From NCBI RefSeq assembly GCF_000177195.2, contig NC_015953.1, positions 5,270,001 through 5,334,000 of the forward strand: a DNA stretch of 64,000 nucleotides. The letters run 5' to 3'. The notes beneath the pieces were generated by a model that saw only the letters and a program-made list of their open reading frames with translations, had not been told where the DNA came from and ran no database searches. Position numbers and translations under genes: made by a program. This DNA comes from Streptomyces sp. SirexAA-E (GTDB lineage Bacteria > Actinomycetota > Actinomycetes > Streptomycetales > Streptomycetaceae). Numbering within the stretch: the first letter of the stretch is position 1; each line of letters opens with the position of its first letter. Of this stretch, positions 40,905 to 49,659 are shown piece after piece.

Positions 40905-41762
40905 GTGCCCGAACTGCCCGAGGTCGAAGTCGTACGGAGAGGGCTGGAGCGCTGGGTCTCCGGGCGCACCGTCGAGGACGTGGACGTCCTGCACCCGCGT
41001 GCCGTCCGCCGGCACATCGCGGGCGGCCCCGACTTCGCGGCCCGGCTGCGGGGGCTGCGCTTCGGGACCGCGATGCGGCGCGGCAAGTACCTGTGGATCC
41101 CGCTGGACGAGGTGTCCGCCTCGCTGCTCGGCCACCTCGGCATGAGCGGCCAGCTGCTCGTCCAGCCGTCCGAGGCGCCGGACGAGAAGCACCTGCGCAT
41201 CCGGGTCCGTTTCGCCGACGACCTCGGCACGGAGCTGCGCTTCGTCGACCAGCGGACCTTCGGGGGCCTCTCGCTCCACGACAACACCCCGGACGGGCTG
41301 CCCGACGTCATCGCGCACATCGCCCGCGACCCGCTGGACCCCGCCTTCGACGACGCCGCCTTCCACACCGCGCTGCGGCTGCGGCGTACGACGGTCAAGC
41401 GCGCACTGCTCGACCAGTCCCTGATCAGCGGCGTCGGCAACATCTACGCCGACGAGGCGCTCTGGCGCAGCAGGCTGCACTACGAGCGGCCGACCGCGAC
41501 CCTCACCCGGCCGAGGACGGCGGAGCTGCTGGGCCACGTCCGGGACGTGATGCGCGAGGCCCTGGCCCAGGGCGGCACCAGCTTCGACAGCCTGTACGTC
41601 AACGTGAACGGCCAGTCCGGCTACTTCGACCGCTCACTGGACGCGTACGGACGCGAGGACGAGCCCTGCCACCGCTGCGGGACGCCGATGCGGCGCCGGC
41701 CGTGGATGAACCGCTCCAGCTACTACTGCCCGCGCTGCCAGCGCCCGCCGCGCCCCGCCTGA
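40905..41762 (+). CDS. mutM: Formamidopyrimidine-DNA glycosylase (Fpg)
   Basis: This 285-aa base-excision-repair enzyme removes 8-oxoguanine and formamidopyrimidines. GTG 40905 gives M-PELPEVEVVRRGL, so the essential catalytic Pro and Glu follow the initiator directly. Also visible are the lysine in GKYLW, GVGNIYADEALW, and the C-terminal zinc finger CHRCG...CPRCQ. GAGGAG precedes the start. It is convergent with the CAP-domain gene. Confidence 0.96.
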   Translation: MPELPEVEVVRRGLERWVSGRTVEDVDVLHPRAVRRHIAGGPDFAARLRGLRFGTAMRRGKYLWIPLDEVSASLLGHLGMSGQLLVQPSEAPDEKHLRIRVRFADDLGTELRFVDQRTFGGLSLHDNTPDGLPDVIAHIARDPLDPAFDDAAFHTALRLRRTTVKRALLDQSLISGVGNIYADEALWRSRLHYERPTATLTRPRTAELLGHVRDVMREALAQGGTSFDSLYVNVNGQSGYFDRSLDAYGREDEPCHRCGTPMRRRPWMNRSSYYCPRCQRPPRPA

Positions 41763-41784
41763 CGGGGCTGACGGCGGACACGCC

Positions 41785-42759
41785 CTAGAACCCGAAGTCC
41801 TGCGTCCACCACGGGCCGCCGGGACCGAAGTGCACGCCCACGCCGAGGGTCGTGTAGTCGCAGTTGAGGATGTTGGCGCGGTGTCCGTCGCTGGCCATCC
41901 AGGCGTCCATCACGGCCTGTGCGTCGGCCTGGCCGCGGGCTATGTTCTCGCCGCCGAGCCCCGACACCCCGGCCGCGTCGGCACGGTCCCAGGGGGTCGC
42001 GCCGTCGGGGTCGGTGTGGCCGAAGAAGTCGCGGGCGGCCATGTCCTCGCTGAAGTCCTGGGCCAGCGCGGTCAGGGAGGCGGCGGCGGTGACCGGGCTG
42101 CAGCCGACCTTGGCGCGTTCCTGGTTGACGAGGGAGAGCACGGCGGCCTGGGCGGTGGTGGCGGCCGGGGCCGACGGCGAGGCGGCCGGGCTGCTCGGTG
42201 AGGCGGACGCCGTCCGTGGCGCGGACGGTGCTTCGGCGCTGGGGCTCGTGCTCTTCTTCGGCGCCTCGGACCGCGGTGCCGCCGTCGTCCGCTCGGACGT
42301 CTTCGAGGGAGCCGCCGTCGTGGGGGCCGCCGACGGCTTCGTGCTCTGCTCGGAGGCGTCGGCGGACGGCTTGCCCGCAGTGCCGGCGGAGGACTTGGCG
42401 GGGGCCGCGGCCCGGCCGGCGCCCCGGTCCGCCTCGGCGGACGCCGAGGCGGAGGTGCGGTCAGCCGGGGACTCGGAGGAGCCGCCCTGGGTCAGCAGGT
42501 CGGGGGCCCCGGCCGTGCGGTACGGATCGGCCGAGGTGTCACCGCTGACGCTGTAGGTGTCGCCACCGGGCAGCAGACCCGAGGCGACCCCGACCGCGCC
42601 GACGGCCACCGCCGCGGAGACCCCGAGGAGACCGGCGCGCAGCGGCAGGCCGGTCCGCTTCTTCCCACGGTCCGGGCGGGTCCCCCGGCGTCCGCCCACC
42701 GCACCGGCCGCGTCCTGTTCAGCGGCGGGAGCGGCGCCCGCGCGTCGATGGCGTCCCAT
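41785..42759 (-). CDS. CAP (SCP/PR1)-domain protein, membrane-anchored or secreted
   Basis: This 324-aa protein starts at ATG 42759 (MGRHRRAG), which follows GGAAGG; a start at 42792 is possible. It has a basic N-terminus, one hydrophobic segment (about 38-60), a disordered Ser/Thr/Ala/Pro/Lys linker (about 75-200), and a C-terminal CAP domain with LVNQERAKVGC, FFGHTDPDGATPWDRADAAG, GENIARGQ and HRANILN. Bacterial CAP proteins are extracytoplasmic with unsettled functions. The linker suggests the domain projects through the cell wall. Confidence 0.88.
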   Translation of the reverse strand: MGRHRRAGAAPAAEQDAAGAVGGRRGTRPDRGKKRTGLPLRAGLLGVSAAVAVGAVGVASGLLPGGDTYSVSGDTSADPYRTAGAPDLLTQGGSSESPADRTSASASAEADRGAGRAAAPAKSSAGTAGKPSADASEQSTKPSAAPTTAAPSKTSERTTAAPRSEAPKKSTSPSAEAPSAPRTASASPSSPAASPSAPAATTAQAAVLSLVNQERAKVGCSPVTAAASLTALAQDFSEDMAARDFFGHTDPDGATPWDRADAAGVSGLGGENIARGQADAQAVMDAWMASDGHRANILNCDYTTLGVGVHFGPGGPWWTQDFGF

Positions 42760-42902
42760 GCGCTGTGCCTTCCTCGTCCTCCGGGCGTCCACCTCGACGT
42801 CCCGTGTTTGCTCTCGTACTCACCCGTTCGAGTGAGCCGTGTGCGACGGGACTGTACGCCATGGGCCATAGGGGTGACGTGCCTCTTGAGCAATTGCCCG
42901 GT

Positions 42903-42908
42903 TAGCGT
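42903..42908 (+). promoter_or_regulatory. -10 element TAGCGT, probable leaderless acyP promoter
   Basis: TAGCGT ends 6 nt before the acyP ATG and no Shine-Dalgarno is present. Confidence 0.45.
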
Positions 42909-42914
42909 TCGGGC

Positions 42915-43196
42915 ATGAACGAAGAAGCACGCCTTGTCGTCTGGGTACGCGGCCGAGTACAGCAAGTGGGATTTCGCTGGTTCACCAGGGCAAACGCATT
43001 GGAGATCGGCGGTCTCACCGGCTTCGCCCTCAATCTCGAGGACGGTCGGGTGCAGGTCGTGGCGGAAGGGCCACGTGAGAATTGCCACCGTCTGCTGGAA
43101 TGGCTCGCCTCCGACGACACGCCCGGACACGTGGACGGAGTCACTGAGATCTGGGACACGCCCCGCGGCGGTTACGACGGATTCGCGATCCGCTGA
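42915..43196 (+). CDS. acyP: Acylphosphatase
   Basis: This 93-aa protein hydrolyses carboxyl-phosphate bonds such as acetyl phosphate or carbamoyl phosphate. It has the family signature GRVQQVGFRWF with the phosphate-binding loop and catalytic Arg, the catalytic Asn in GFALNLEDGRV, and a terminal GYDGFAIR. It has its own leaderless-type promoter. The mild G+C drop at the start resembles regulatory DNA just upstream. Confidence 0.93.
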   Translation: MNEEARLVVWVRGRVQQVGFRWFTRANALEIGGLTGFALNLEDGRVQVVAEGPRENCHRLLEWLASDDTPGHVDGVTEIWDTPRGGYDGFAIR

Positions 43197-43634
43197 TCAT
43201 GGCCTCGGGGGCCGGCGCGAATCCCGTGCGTATCCGGTGGGTGCCGAAAGGTGACCGGGCCGCCCCGAGGGCGCCCGCACCCGAAATGACCTGCGAAAGG
43301 ACCCGGGAGCGACCCATGGTTGCCAAGAACGGGAAGACGTGCCAGGCTGCGGCATTGACGAAGATCTCCACGCCCCTCGGGACCCCGTAGGAGAGCCGCG
43401 CCCGGTGATCGTCGGGCGGCGTGCCCCCGGGAGCCCCGCCTCCACGGGGTGTGATCGTGTTGACCGTCAAACCTTTTGGTGAGACGCTGAAAACCCCGCG
43501 CACCTTACCTGTTCGGCGGAGCTCTCGTCACAGCGGACCGCAGTGACGGCAGGGCGAAACCGAGCACCGCGGGTGCGAATCCCTCACGACCCACACCGCA
43601 TCGGTCGGTCACTCATTGTGGAGGACCATCCATC
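43197..43634. other. Non-coding, potentially structured leader region
   Basis: No convincing gene lies in these 438 bp; a 63-codon frame at 43199-43390 has no ribosome binding site or family resemblance. TTGACC (43459-43464) may be a -35. Downstream, GTCACAGCGGACCGCAGTGAC (43527-43547) folds into a hairpin, and AGGG...CCCT encloses GCACC-gcg-GGTGC (about 43551-43583). I match it to no known riboswitch class. Confidence 0.45.
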
Positions 43635-43847
43635 ATGGCAAAGGCGCTTCTCGGTTACGTCGGCGGTTCCGACCCGCGACTCCTCGCCGAGATGCGACGG
43701 CTCCAGCAGCGCGTCCAGGACCTGGAATCCGAGCTCGTACGGATCCAGAGTGAGAACGACGCGCTCAACGCCGCCGCTCAGCACCAGGAGTCGCTGCTCG
43801 ACAGCATCGACATCGACGTACCCCAGGCGGAGCCCGCGCTGACCTGA
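43635..43847 (+). CDS. Small coiled-coil protein upstream of smc
   Basis: This 70-aa protein starts at ATG 43635, after GGAGGACC at a somewhat long spacing. Residues 15-55 form a clear heptad pattern (LLAEMRRLQQRVQDLESELVRIQSENDAL), so a short dimeric coiled coil is likely. I recall conserved homologues at this locus in other Streptomyces but no known function. Its position just before smc could mean a link to chromosome organisation, but that is only proximity. A U-tract terminator separates the two genes. Confidence 0.75.
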   Translation: MAKALLGYVGGSDPRLLAEMRRLQQRVQDLESELVRIQSENDALNAAAQHQESLLDSIDIDVPQAEPALT

Positions 43848-44005
43848 TCCGCTCGCCGTCCCGGCAGGCCCACCCGCCGGGACACCGTGTCAGCCGCGCA
43901 TCCTCGTCACCTACATGTCTTCGTCACGGAATCGCCCTGGACGTCGAGGTCCCCTCGTGTTCAGGCCCGCCCGCGATCCGTCACGCAGGCTTGCGTAACC
44001 ATTAC

Positions 44006-44035
44006 AAGGGACGCCTCGGCGTCCCTTTTTCTTTT
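44006..44035 (+). terminator. Intrinsic terminator with U-tract
   Basis: A 10-bp stem, aagggacgcc with ggcgtccctt, is followed by TTTTTCTTTT. This is a classic rho-independent terminator, unusual for this G+C-rich genome, ending the transcript upstream of smc. Confidence 0.9.
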
Positions 44036-44134
44036 GCCCCCCGGCCGTCCGCGGGCCGTCGCCCTTCGCTTACCGTCTGATGTGCCCTGCACCTTCATCG
44101 GTGAAACCGAGAGTGAAAGGTAGAGTCCGGCGGC

Positions 44135-47100
44135 GTGCACCTCAAGGCCCTGACCCTGCGTGGTTTCAAATCGTTCGCCTCCGCCACGACCCTGCGGTTC
44201 GAACCGGGGATCACCTGCGTCGTGGGACCCAACGGATCCGGCAAATCCAATGTGGTGGACGCCCTTTCCTGGGTCATGGGCGAGCAGGGCGCCAAATCGC
44301 TGCGCGGCGGCAAGATGGAAGACGTGATCTTCGCCGGAACGACGGGAAGGCCACCGCTCGGCCGCGCCGAAGTCTCGCTGACCATCGACAATTCCGACGG
44401 CGCGCTGCCTATCGAGTACGCCGAAGTGACGATCACACGGATCATGTTCCGCAACGGCGGCAGCGAATACCAGATCAATGGGGACACCTGCCGGCTCCTG
44501 GACATCCAGGAACTCCTCTCCGACTCCGGTATCGGCCGGGAGATGCACGTCATCGTCGGGCAGGGCCGGCTCGACTCCGTACTGCACGCCGATCCGACGG
44601 GCCGCCGCGCCTTCATCGAGGAGGCGGCCGGAGTGCTCAAGCACCGCAAGCGCAAGGAGAAGGCGCTGCGGAAGCTGGAGGCGATGGGAGCCAACCTCGC
44701 CCGCGTCCAGGACCTGACCGACGAGCTGCGGCGCCAGCTCAAGCCACTCGGCCGGCAGGCCGCGGTGGCCCGCCGGGCCGCCGTCATCCAGGCCGACCTG
44801 CGCGACGCCCGGCTGCGCCTCCTCGCCGACGACCTGGTGCGGCTACGGGAGGCGCTGCGCAGTGAGATCGCCGACGAGGCGGCCCTCAAGCGGCGCAGGG
44901 AGGCCGCCGAGGCCGACCTGAAGGCGGCGCTCGCCCGGGAGGCGGACCTGGAGGACGAGGTACGGCGGCTGGCGCCACGGCTCCAGCGGGCCCAGCAGAC
45001 CTGGTACGAGCTCTCCCAGCTCGCCGAGCGCGTCCGGGGGACGATCTCGCTCGCCGACGCCCGGGTGAAGAGCGCCACCGCCGCTCCCGAGGAGGAGAGG
45101 CGCGGACGCGACCCGGAGGACATGGAGCGGGAGGCCGCCCGCATCCGCGAGCAGGAGGCCGAGCTGGAAGCGGCCCTGGAAGCCGCGGAGCACGCCCTGG
45201 ACGACACCACCGCTCACCGTTCGGAACTCGAACGCGAACTGGCCGCCGAGGAGCGCCGGCTCAGGGACGCCGCCCGCGCCATCGCCGACCGGCGCGAGGG
45301 CCTGGCCCGGCTGACCGGGCAGGTCAACGCGGCCCGCAGCCGGGCCGGTTCGGCGCAGTCGGAGATCGACCGGCTGGCGGCCGCCCGGGACGAGGCGCGG
45401 CAGCGGGCGGCCGCGGCCCAGGAGGAGTACGAAGCACTCCAGGCCGAGGTCGAGGGACTGGACGCCGAGGACCTGGAGCTGGCGGAGCGCCACGAGGACG
45501 CCAAACGCCGGCTGGACGAGGCGGAGTCGGCGCTCGGCGACGCCCGTGAGGCGGCCACCGCGGCCGAGCGCAGGCGCGCCGCCGTGGCGGCCCGTCACGA
45601 GGCGCTCTCGCTGGGCCTGCGCCGCAAGGACGGCACCGGCGTACTGCTCGGCGCGCGGGACCGGCTGTCAGGAGTGCTCGGCCCGGCCGCGGAACTGCTC
45701 ACCGTGGCCCCGGGGCACGAGGTCGCGGTCGCGGCGGCGCTGGGGGCGGCGGCCGACGCGGTCGCGGTGAGCGACCCCGCGACGGCGGCCGAGGCGATCC
45801 GGCTGCTGCGCAAGCAGGACGCGGGACGTGCGGCGCTGCTGCTGGGCGAGGCCGGCGGACAACTGCCCGCCCAGGCGGGACAGGCGGGACAGGCGGGACA
45901 GGCGGGACATGTGGCCCAGGAGACGGGTGCCGCCGGCCAGGTGCCTGCCTCCGGGCACGGGCCCGAGGACCGCCCGGCTCTGCCCGGACAGGCACAGGGG
46001 GCCCCGCCGGAACACCGGCCCGAGACGACGGCCGCCCCGGACCGGCTGCCGGGGCAGACGTCCGGCGCCCAGGAAACCGCCGGACGACAGGCGCCCGCCG
46101 CCACCGCACCGGCGGCCCCCGCCGTGGCCGGCCTGGTGCGGGGCCCGGCCGGACTGATGGCCGCCGTACGCCGACTGGTCCGCGACATGGTCGTCGTCGG
46201 CACCCTGGAGGACGCGGAGGACCTGGTCGCAGCCCACCCCGGGCTGACCGCCGTGACCGCCGAAGGCGATGTGCTCGGGGCCCACTTCGCACACGGCGGG
46301 TCCGCCGGGGCGCCCAGCCTCCTGGAGGTGCGGGCCTCCGTGGACGAGGCCGCCGCCGAGCTGGCCGAGCTGGCCGTGCGGTGCGAGGAGCTCGCCGAGG
46401 AGCAGCGGCGCGCGGCGGCACGGCGTACCGAGGGAGCCGGCCGCGCCGAGGAGCTGGGGGAGCGGCGCAGGGCAGCCGAGCGGGAGAGGTCCGGGGTCTC
46501 CCAGCAGCTCGGACGGCTGGCCGGCCAGGCCCGGGGCGCGGCCGGGGAGGCCGAGCGGATGACGGCGTCCGCCGCCCGCGCCCAGGAGGCCCTGGAACGG
46601 GCCACCGAGGAGGCCGAGGAGCTCGCGGAACGGCTGCTGGTCGCCCAGGAGGCCCCGGTCGACGAGGAGCCCGACACCTCGGTACGGGACCGGCTCGCCG
46701 CCGACGGGGCCAACGCGCGCCAGACGGAGATGGAGGCCCGCCTCCAGGTCCGCACCCACGAGGAGCGGGTCAAGGCGCTGGCCGGACGTGCCGACGCCCT
46801 CGACCGCGGGGCGAGGGCCGAGCGGGAGGCCCGCGCCCGGGCCGAGCGGCGGCGGGCCCGGCTGCGCCACGAGGCCGAGGTGGCCGCCGCCGTGGCGTCC
46901 GGCGCCAGGCAACTGCTCGCCCACGTCGAGGTGTCCGTCGTACGGGCCGATCAGGAGCGCACGTCGGCCGAGGCGGCGAAGGCCGGACGCGAGCGGGAGC
47001 TGACGGCCGAACGCGGCCGGGGCCGCGACCTGAAGAGCGAACTCGACCGGCTCACCGACTCGGTGCACCGCGGTGAGGTGCTCGGCGCCGAGAAGCGGCT

Positions 47101-47914
47101 GCGCATGGAACAGCTGGAGGCGAAGGGGCTGGAGGAGTTCGGGGTGGAGCCGGCGGGGCTGGCCGCCGAGTACGGCCCCGACCAGCCGGTGCCGCCGTCA
47201 CCCGCGGCCGACGGCGAGGAGCTGCCGGAGGACCCGGAGCACCCGCGCAACCGTCCGGTGCCGTTCGTCCGGGCCGAGCAGGAGAAGCGGCTGAAGGCGG
47301 CCGAACGGGCGTACCAGCAACTCGGGAAGGTGAATCCTCTCGCCCTGGAGGAGTTCTCGGCGCTGGAGGAACGGCACAAGTTCCTCTCCGAGCAGCTCGA
47401 AGACCTGAAGAAGACGCGGGCCGATCTGATGCAGGTGGTCAAGGAGGTCGACGAGCGCGTCGAGCAGGTGTTCACGGAGGCGTTCCGGGACACCGCCCGC
47501 GAGTTCGAGGGTGTCTTCGCCCGGCTCTTCCCGGGCGGGGAGGGCCGGCTCGTCCTGACCGACCCCGACAACATGCTCACCACCGGTCTGGACGTCGAGG
47601 CACGGCCTCCGGGCAAGAAGGTCAAGCGGCTCTCCCTGCTCTCCGGCGGTGAGAGATCCCTTACGGCCGTTGCCCTGCTGGTCGCCATCTTCAAGGCCAG
47701 GCCCAGCCCCTTCTACGTCATGGACGAGGTCGAGGCGGCGCTCGACGACACCAATCTGCAGCGGCTGATCCGGATCATGGAGGAGCTCCAGGAGAGCTCC
47801 CAGCTGATCGTGATCACGCACCAGAAGCGGACGATGGAGGTCGCCGACGCGCTCTACGGCGTCTCGATGCAGGGTGACGGCGTGTCGAAGGTGATCAGCC
47901 AGCGCCTGCGCTGA
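44135..47914 (+). CDS. smc: Chromosome segregation ATPase SMC
   Basis: This 1259-aa SMC forms the condensin-like ring with ScpA and ScpB. It has Walker A GPNGSGKS at 31-38, a long coiled coil (about 165-500), a hinge (about 505-720), a return coiled coil with an RFSGVS-like break, and a C-terminal head with signature LLSGGERSL near 1169 and Walker B FYVMDEVEAALDD. The hinge is interrupted after RAALLLGEAGG (about 577-665) by a Gln/Ala/Gly/Pro-rich insert including four exact QAG repeats, making the protein about 70 residues longer than usual for the genus. It starts at GTG 44135. Confidence 0.96.
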   Translation: MHLKALTLRGFKSFASATTLRFEPGITCVVGPNGSGKSNVVDALSWVMGEQGAKSLRGGKMEDVIFAGTTGRPPLGRAEVSLTIDNSDGALPIEYAEVTITRIMFRNGGSEYQINGDTCRLLDIQELLSDSGIGREMHVIVGQGRLDSVLHADPTGRRAFIEEAAGVLKHRKRKEKALRKLEAMGANLARVQDLTDELRRQLKPLGRQAAVARRAAVIQADLRDARLRLLADDLVRLREALRSEIADEAALKRRREAAEADLKAALAREADLEDEVRRLAPRLQRAQQTWYELSQLAERVRGTISLADARVKSATAAPEEERRGRDPEDMEREAARIREQEAELEAALEAAEHALDDTTAHRSELERELAAEERRLRDAARAIADRREGLARLTGQVNAARSRAGSAQSEIDRLAAARDEARQRAAAAQEEYEALQAEVEGLDAEDLELAERHEDAKRRLDEAESALGDAREAATAAERRRAAVAARHEALSLGLRRKDGTGVLLGARDRLSGVLGPAAELLTVAPGHEVAVAAALGAAADAVAVSDPATAAEAIRLLRKQDAGRAALLLGEAGGQLPAQAGQAGQAGQAGHVAQETGAAGQVPASGHGPEDRPALPGQAQGAPPEHRPETTAAPDRLPGQTSGAQETAGRQAPAATAPAAPAVAGLVRGPAGLMAAVRRLVRDMVVVGTLEDAEDLVAAHPGLTAVTAEGDVLGAHFAHGGSAGAPSLLEVRASVDEAAAELAELAVRCEELAEEQRRAAARRTEGAGRAEELGERRRAAERERSGVSQQLGRLAGQARGAAGEAERMTASAARAQEALERATEEAEELAERLLVAQEAPVDEEPDTSVRDRLAADGANARQTEMEARLQVRTHEERVKALAGRADALDRGARAEREARARAERRRARLRHEAEVAAAVASGARQLLAHVEVSVVRADQERTSAEAAKAGRERELTAERGRGRDLKSELDRLTDSVHRGEVLGAEKRLRMEQLEAKGLEEFGVEPAGLAAEYGPDQPVPPSPAADGEELPEDPEHPRNRPVPFVRAEQEKRLKAAERAYQQLGKVNPLALEEFSALEERHKFLSEQLEDLKKTRADLMQVVKEVDERVEQVFTEAFRDTAREFEGVFARLFPGGEGRLVLTDPDNMLTTGLDVEARPPGKKVKRLSLLSGGERSLTAVALLVAIFKARPSPFYVMDEVEAALDDTNLQRLIRIMEELQESSQLIVITHQKRTMEVADALYGVSMQGDGVSKVISQRLR
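45872..45907 (+). repeat. Four tandem 9-bp repeats (caggcggga) in the smc hinge
   Basis: Four exact copies of caggcggga encode QAG repeats inside the hinge insertion of SMC. Copy number could vary by slippage without breaking the frame. Confidence 0.9.
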
Positions 47915-48033
47915 CGGCCAGGTTCGGCCGTTTGAGTTCCCTTACGCAGCCTTCACAGAATCTTCAATGTTTCAACGCGCTTTCTCGGCACTCCTGGGTA
48001 CTCGACTGTCCCGACACGGGTCGACCCCGGCTC

Positions 48034-48061
48034 TTGACTTCGAAACTTGAACGCATAATCT
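48034..48061 (+). promoter_or_regulatory. glcP promoter
   Basis: TTGACT (48034-48039) and TAATCT (48056-48061) are 16 bp apart in an A/T-rich stretch, about 107 bp before the glcP start. It is the best -35/-10 pair in the gap. Confidence 0.55.
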
Positions 48062-48167
48062 CTGCAATGTCGTTTTTACCTTCAAGTGGTGGTCGGGCGA
48101 GAGTTGTGCGCCACTGGGAGGGTTCACCCCCCACGCCTGACGGTGCGGCCAGGCAACAGGAGTTCAT

Positions 48168-49586
48168 GTGACCAGCGCAGCGCACGGACCGGAGTCCGGG
48201 GCCCGAGCGGCCCATCCGGACCACCTCGGGCATGTCATCTTCATCACGGCGGCCGCAGCGATGGGCGGCTTCCTCTTCGGCTACGACAGTTCCGTGATCA
48301 ACGGCGCCGTCGAGGCCATCAGGGACCGGTACGAGATCGGGTCCGGCACGCTGGCCCAGGTCATCGCCATCGCCCTGATCGGCTGTGCGATCGGCGCGGC
48401 CACGGCCGGGCGCATCGCCGACCGGATCGGCCGCATCCGGTGCATGCAGATCGCCTCGGTGCTCTTCACCATCAGCGCCGTCGGGTCCGCACTGCCGTTC
48501 GCCCTCTGGGACCTCGCCATGTGGCGGATCATCGGCGGCTTCGCGATCGGTATGGCCTCGGTCATCGGCCCGGCCTACATCGCCGAGGTCTCGCCGCCCG
48601 CCTACCGCGGCCGGCTCGGCTCCTTCCAGCAGGCGGCCATCGTCGTCGGTATCGCCATCTCGCAGCTGGTCAACTACGGCATCCTGCAGATCGCGGACGG
48701 CGACCAGCGCGGCAAGATCCTCGGCTTCGAGGCATGGCAGTGGATGCTCGGCGTGATGGTCGTGCCCGCGATCCTCTACGGGCTGCTGTCCTTCGCGATC
48801 CCGGAGTCGCCGCGCTTCTTGATCTCGGTCGGCAAGCGGGACCGGGCGCGCAAGATCCTGGAAGAGGTCGAGGGCAAGAACATCGACCTCGACGCCCGGG
48901 TGAACGAGATCGAGACGGCCATGCGCCGTGAGCACAAGTCGAAGTTCAGCGACCTGCTGGGCAGCCGCTTCGGCTTCCTGCCGATCGTCTGGGTCGGTAT
49001 CGGCCTGTCGGTCTTCCAGCAGCTCGTCGGCATCAACGTGGCGTTCTACTACTCGGCGACGCTGTGGCAGTCCGTGGGCATCGACCCGACGGACTCCTTC
49101 TTCTACTCGTTCACCACGTCGATCATCAACATCATCGGCACCGTCATTGCGATGATCATGGTGGACCGGATCGGCCGCCGGCCGCTCGCGCTCATCGGCT
49201 CGACCGGTATGGCCGTCGCGCTGGCGTTCGAGGCCTGGGCCTTCTCCGCCGACCTGGTGGACGGCAAGCTGCCGACCACCCAGGGCACGGTGGCCCTGAT
49301 CGCCGCCCACGTGTTCGTGCTCTTCTTCGCCCTGTCGTGGGGTGTCGTCGTCTGGGTCTTCCTCGGCGAGATGTTCCCCAACCGCCTCCGCGCCGCCGCG
49401 CTCGGTGTCGCCGCCTCCGCCCAGTGGATCGCCAACTGGGCCATCACCGCGAGCTTCCCGAGCCTGGCCGACTGGAACCTGTCGGGCACCTACATCATCT
49501 ACGCCTGCTTCGCCACGCTCTCGATCCCCTTCGTGCTCAAGTTCGTGAAGGAGACCAAGGGCAAGGCGCTGGAGGAGATGGGCTGA
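48168..49586 (+). CDS. glcP: Glucose permease GlcP (MFS sugar porter)
   Basis: This 472-aa, 12-helix major facilitator of the sugar-porter family has GFLFGYDSSVINGAV in helix 1, DRIGRIR and VDRIGRRPLAL after helices 2 and 8, PESPRFLI at the end of helix 6, the substrate-site motif QQLVGINVAFYYS in helix 7, and a C-terminal ETKGKALEEM. By synteny it corresponds to glcP1 (SCO5578), the main glucose transporter of S. coelicolor needed for glucose kinase-dependent repression. GTG 48168 follows CAGGAG. Regulation by carbon source is expected. Confidence 0.92.
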   Translation: MTSAAHGPESGARAAHPDHLGHVIFITAAAAMGGFLFGYDSSVINGAVEAIRDRYEIGSGTLAQVIAIALIGCAIGAATAGRIADRIGRIRCMQIASVLFTISAVGSALPFALWDLAMWRIIGGFAIGMASVIGPAYIAEVSPPAYRGRLGSFQQAAIVVGIAISQLVNYGILQIADGDQRGKILGFEAWQWMLGVMVVPAILYGLLSFAIPESPRFLISVGKRDRARKILEEVEGKNIDLDARVNEIETAMRREHKSKFSDLLGSRFGFLPIVWVGIGLSVFQQLVGINVAFYYSATLWQSVGIDPTDSFFYSFTTSIINIIGTVIAMIMVDRIGRRPLALIGSTGMAVALAFEAWAFSADLVDGKLPTTQGTVALIAAHVFVLFFALSWGVVVWVFLGEMFPNRLRAAALGVAASAQWIANWAITASFPSLADWNLSGTYIIYACFATLSIPFVLKFVKETKGKALEEMG

Positions 49587-49618
49587 TCCCCGCTGTCCCT
49601 CTCCTCGCTCCGGGAACG

Positions 49619-49652
49619 CTGCCCCGGTCCGGCACCCGCCGGACCGGGGCAG
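49619..49652. terminator. Bidirectional terminator glcP / NCS1 permease
   Basis: A 14-bp perfect stem (49619-49632 with 49639-49652) with a 6-nt loop lies between convergent genes. Confidence 0.8.
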
Positions 49653-49659
49653 CGCTCTG

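Noticed and set aside
43199..43390. A 63-codon frame right after acyP
   Set aside because: It has no ribosome binding site and no family resemblance, and the region looks like an untranslated leader.
43527..43590. Possible tRNA or known riboswitch, since GGGTGCGAATCCC resembles a T-arm
   Set aside because: No acceptor, D or anticodon arm can be formed around it, and cobalamin, TPP, FMN and c-di-AMP signature motifs are absent.
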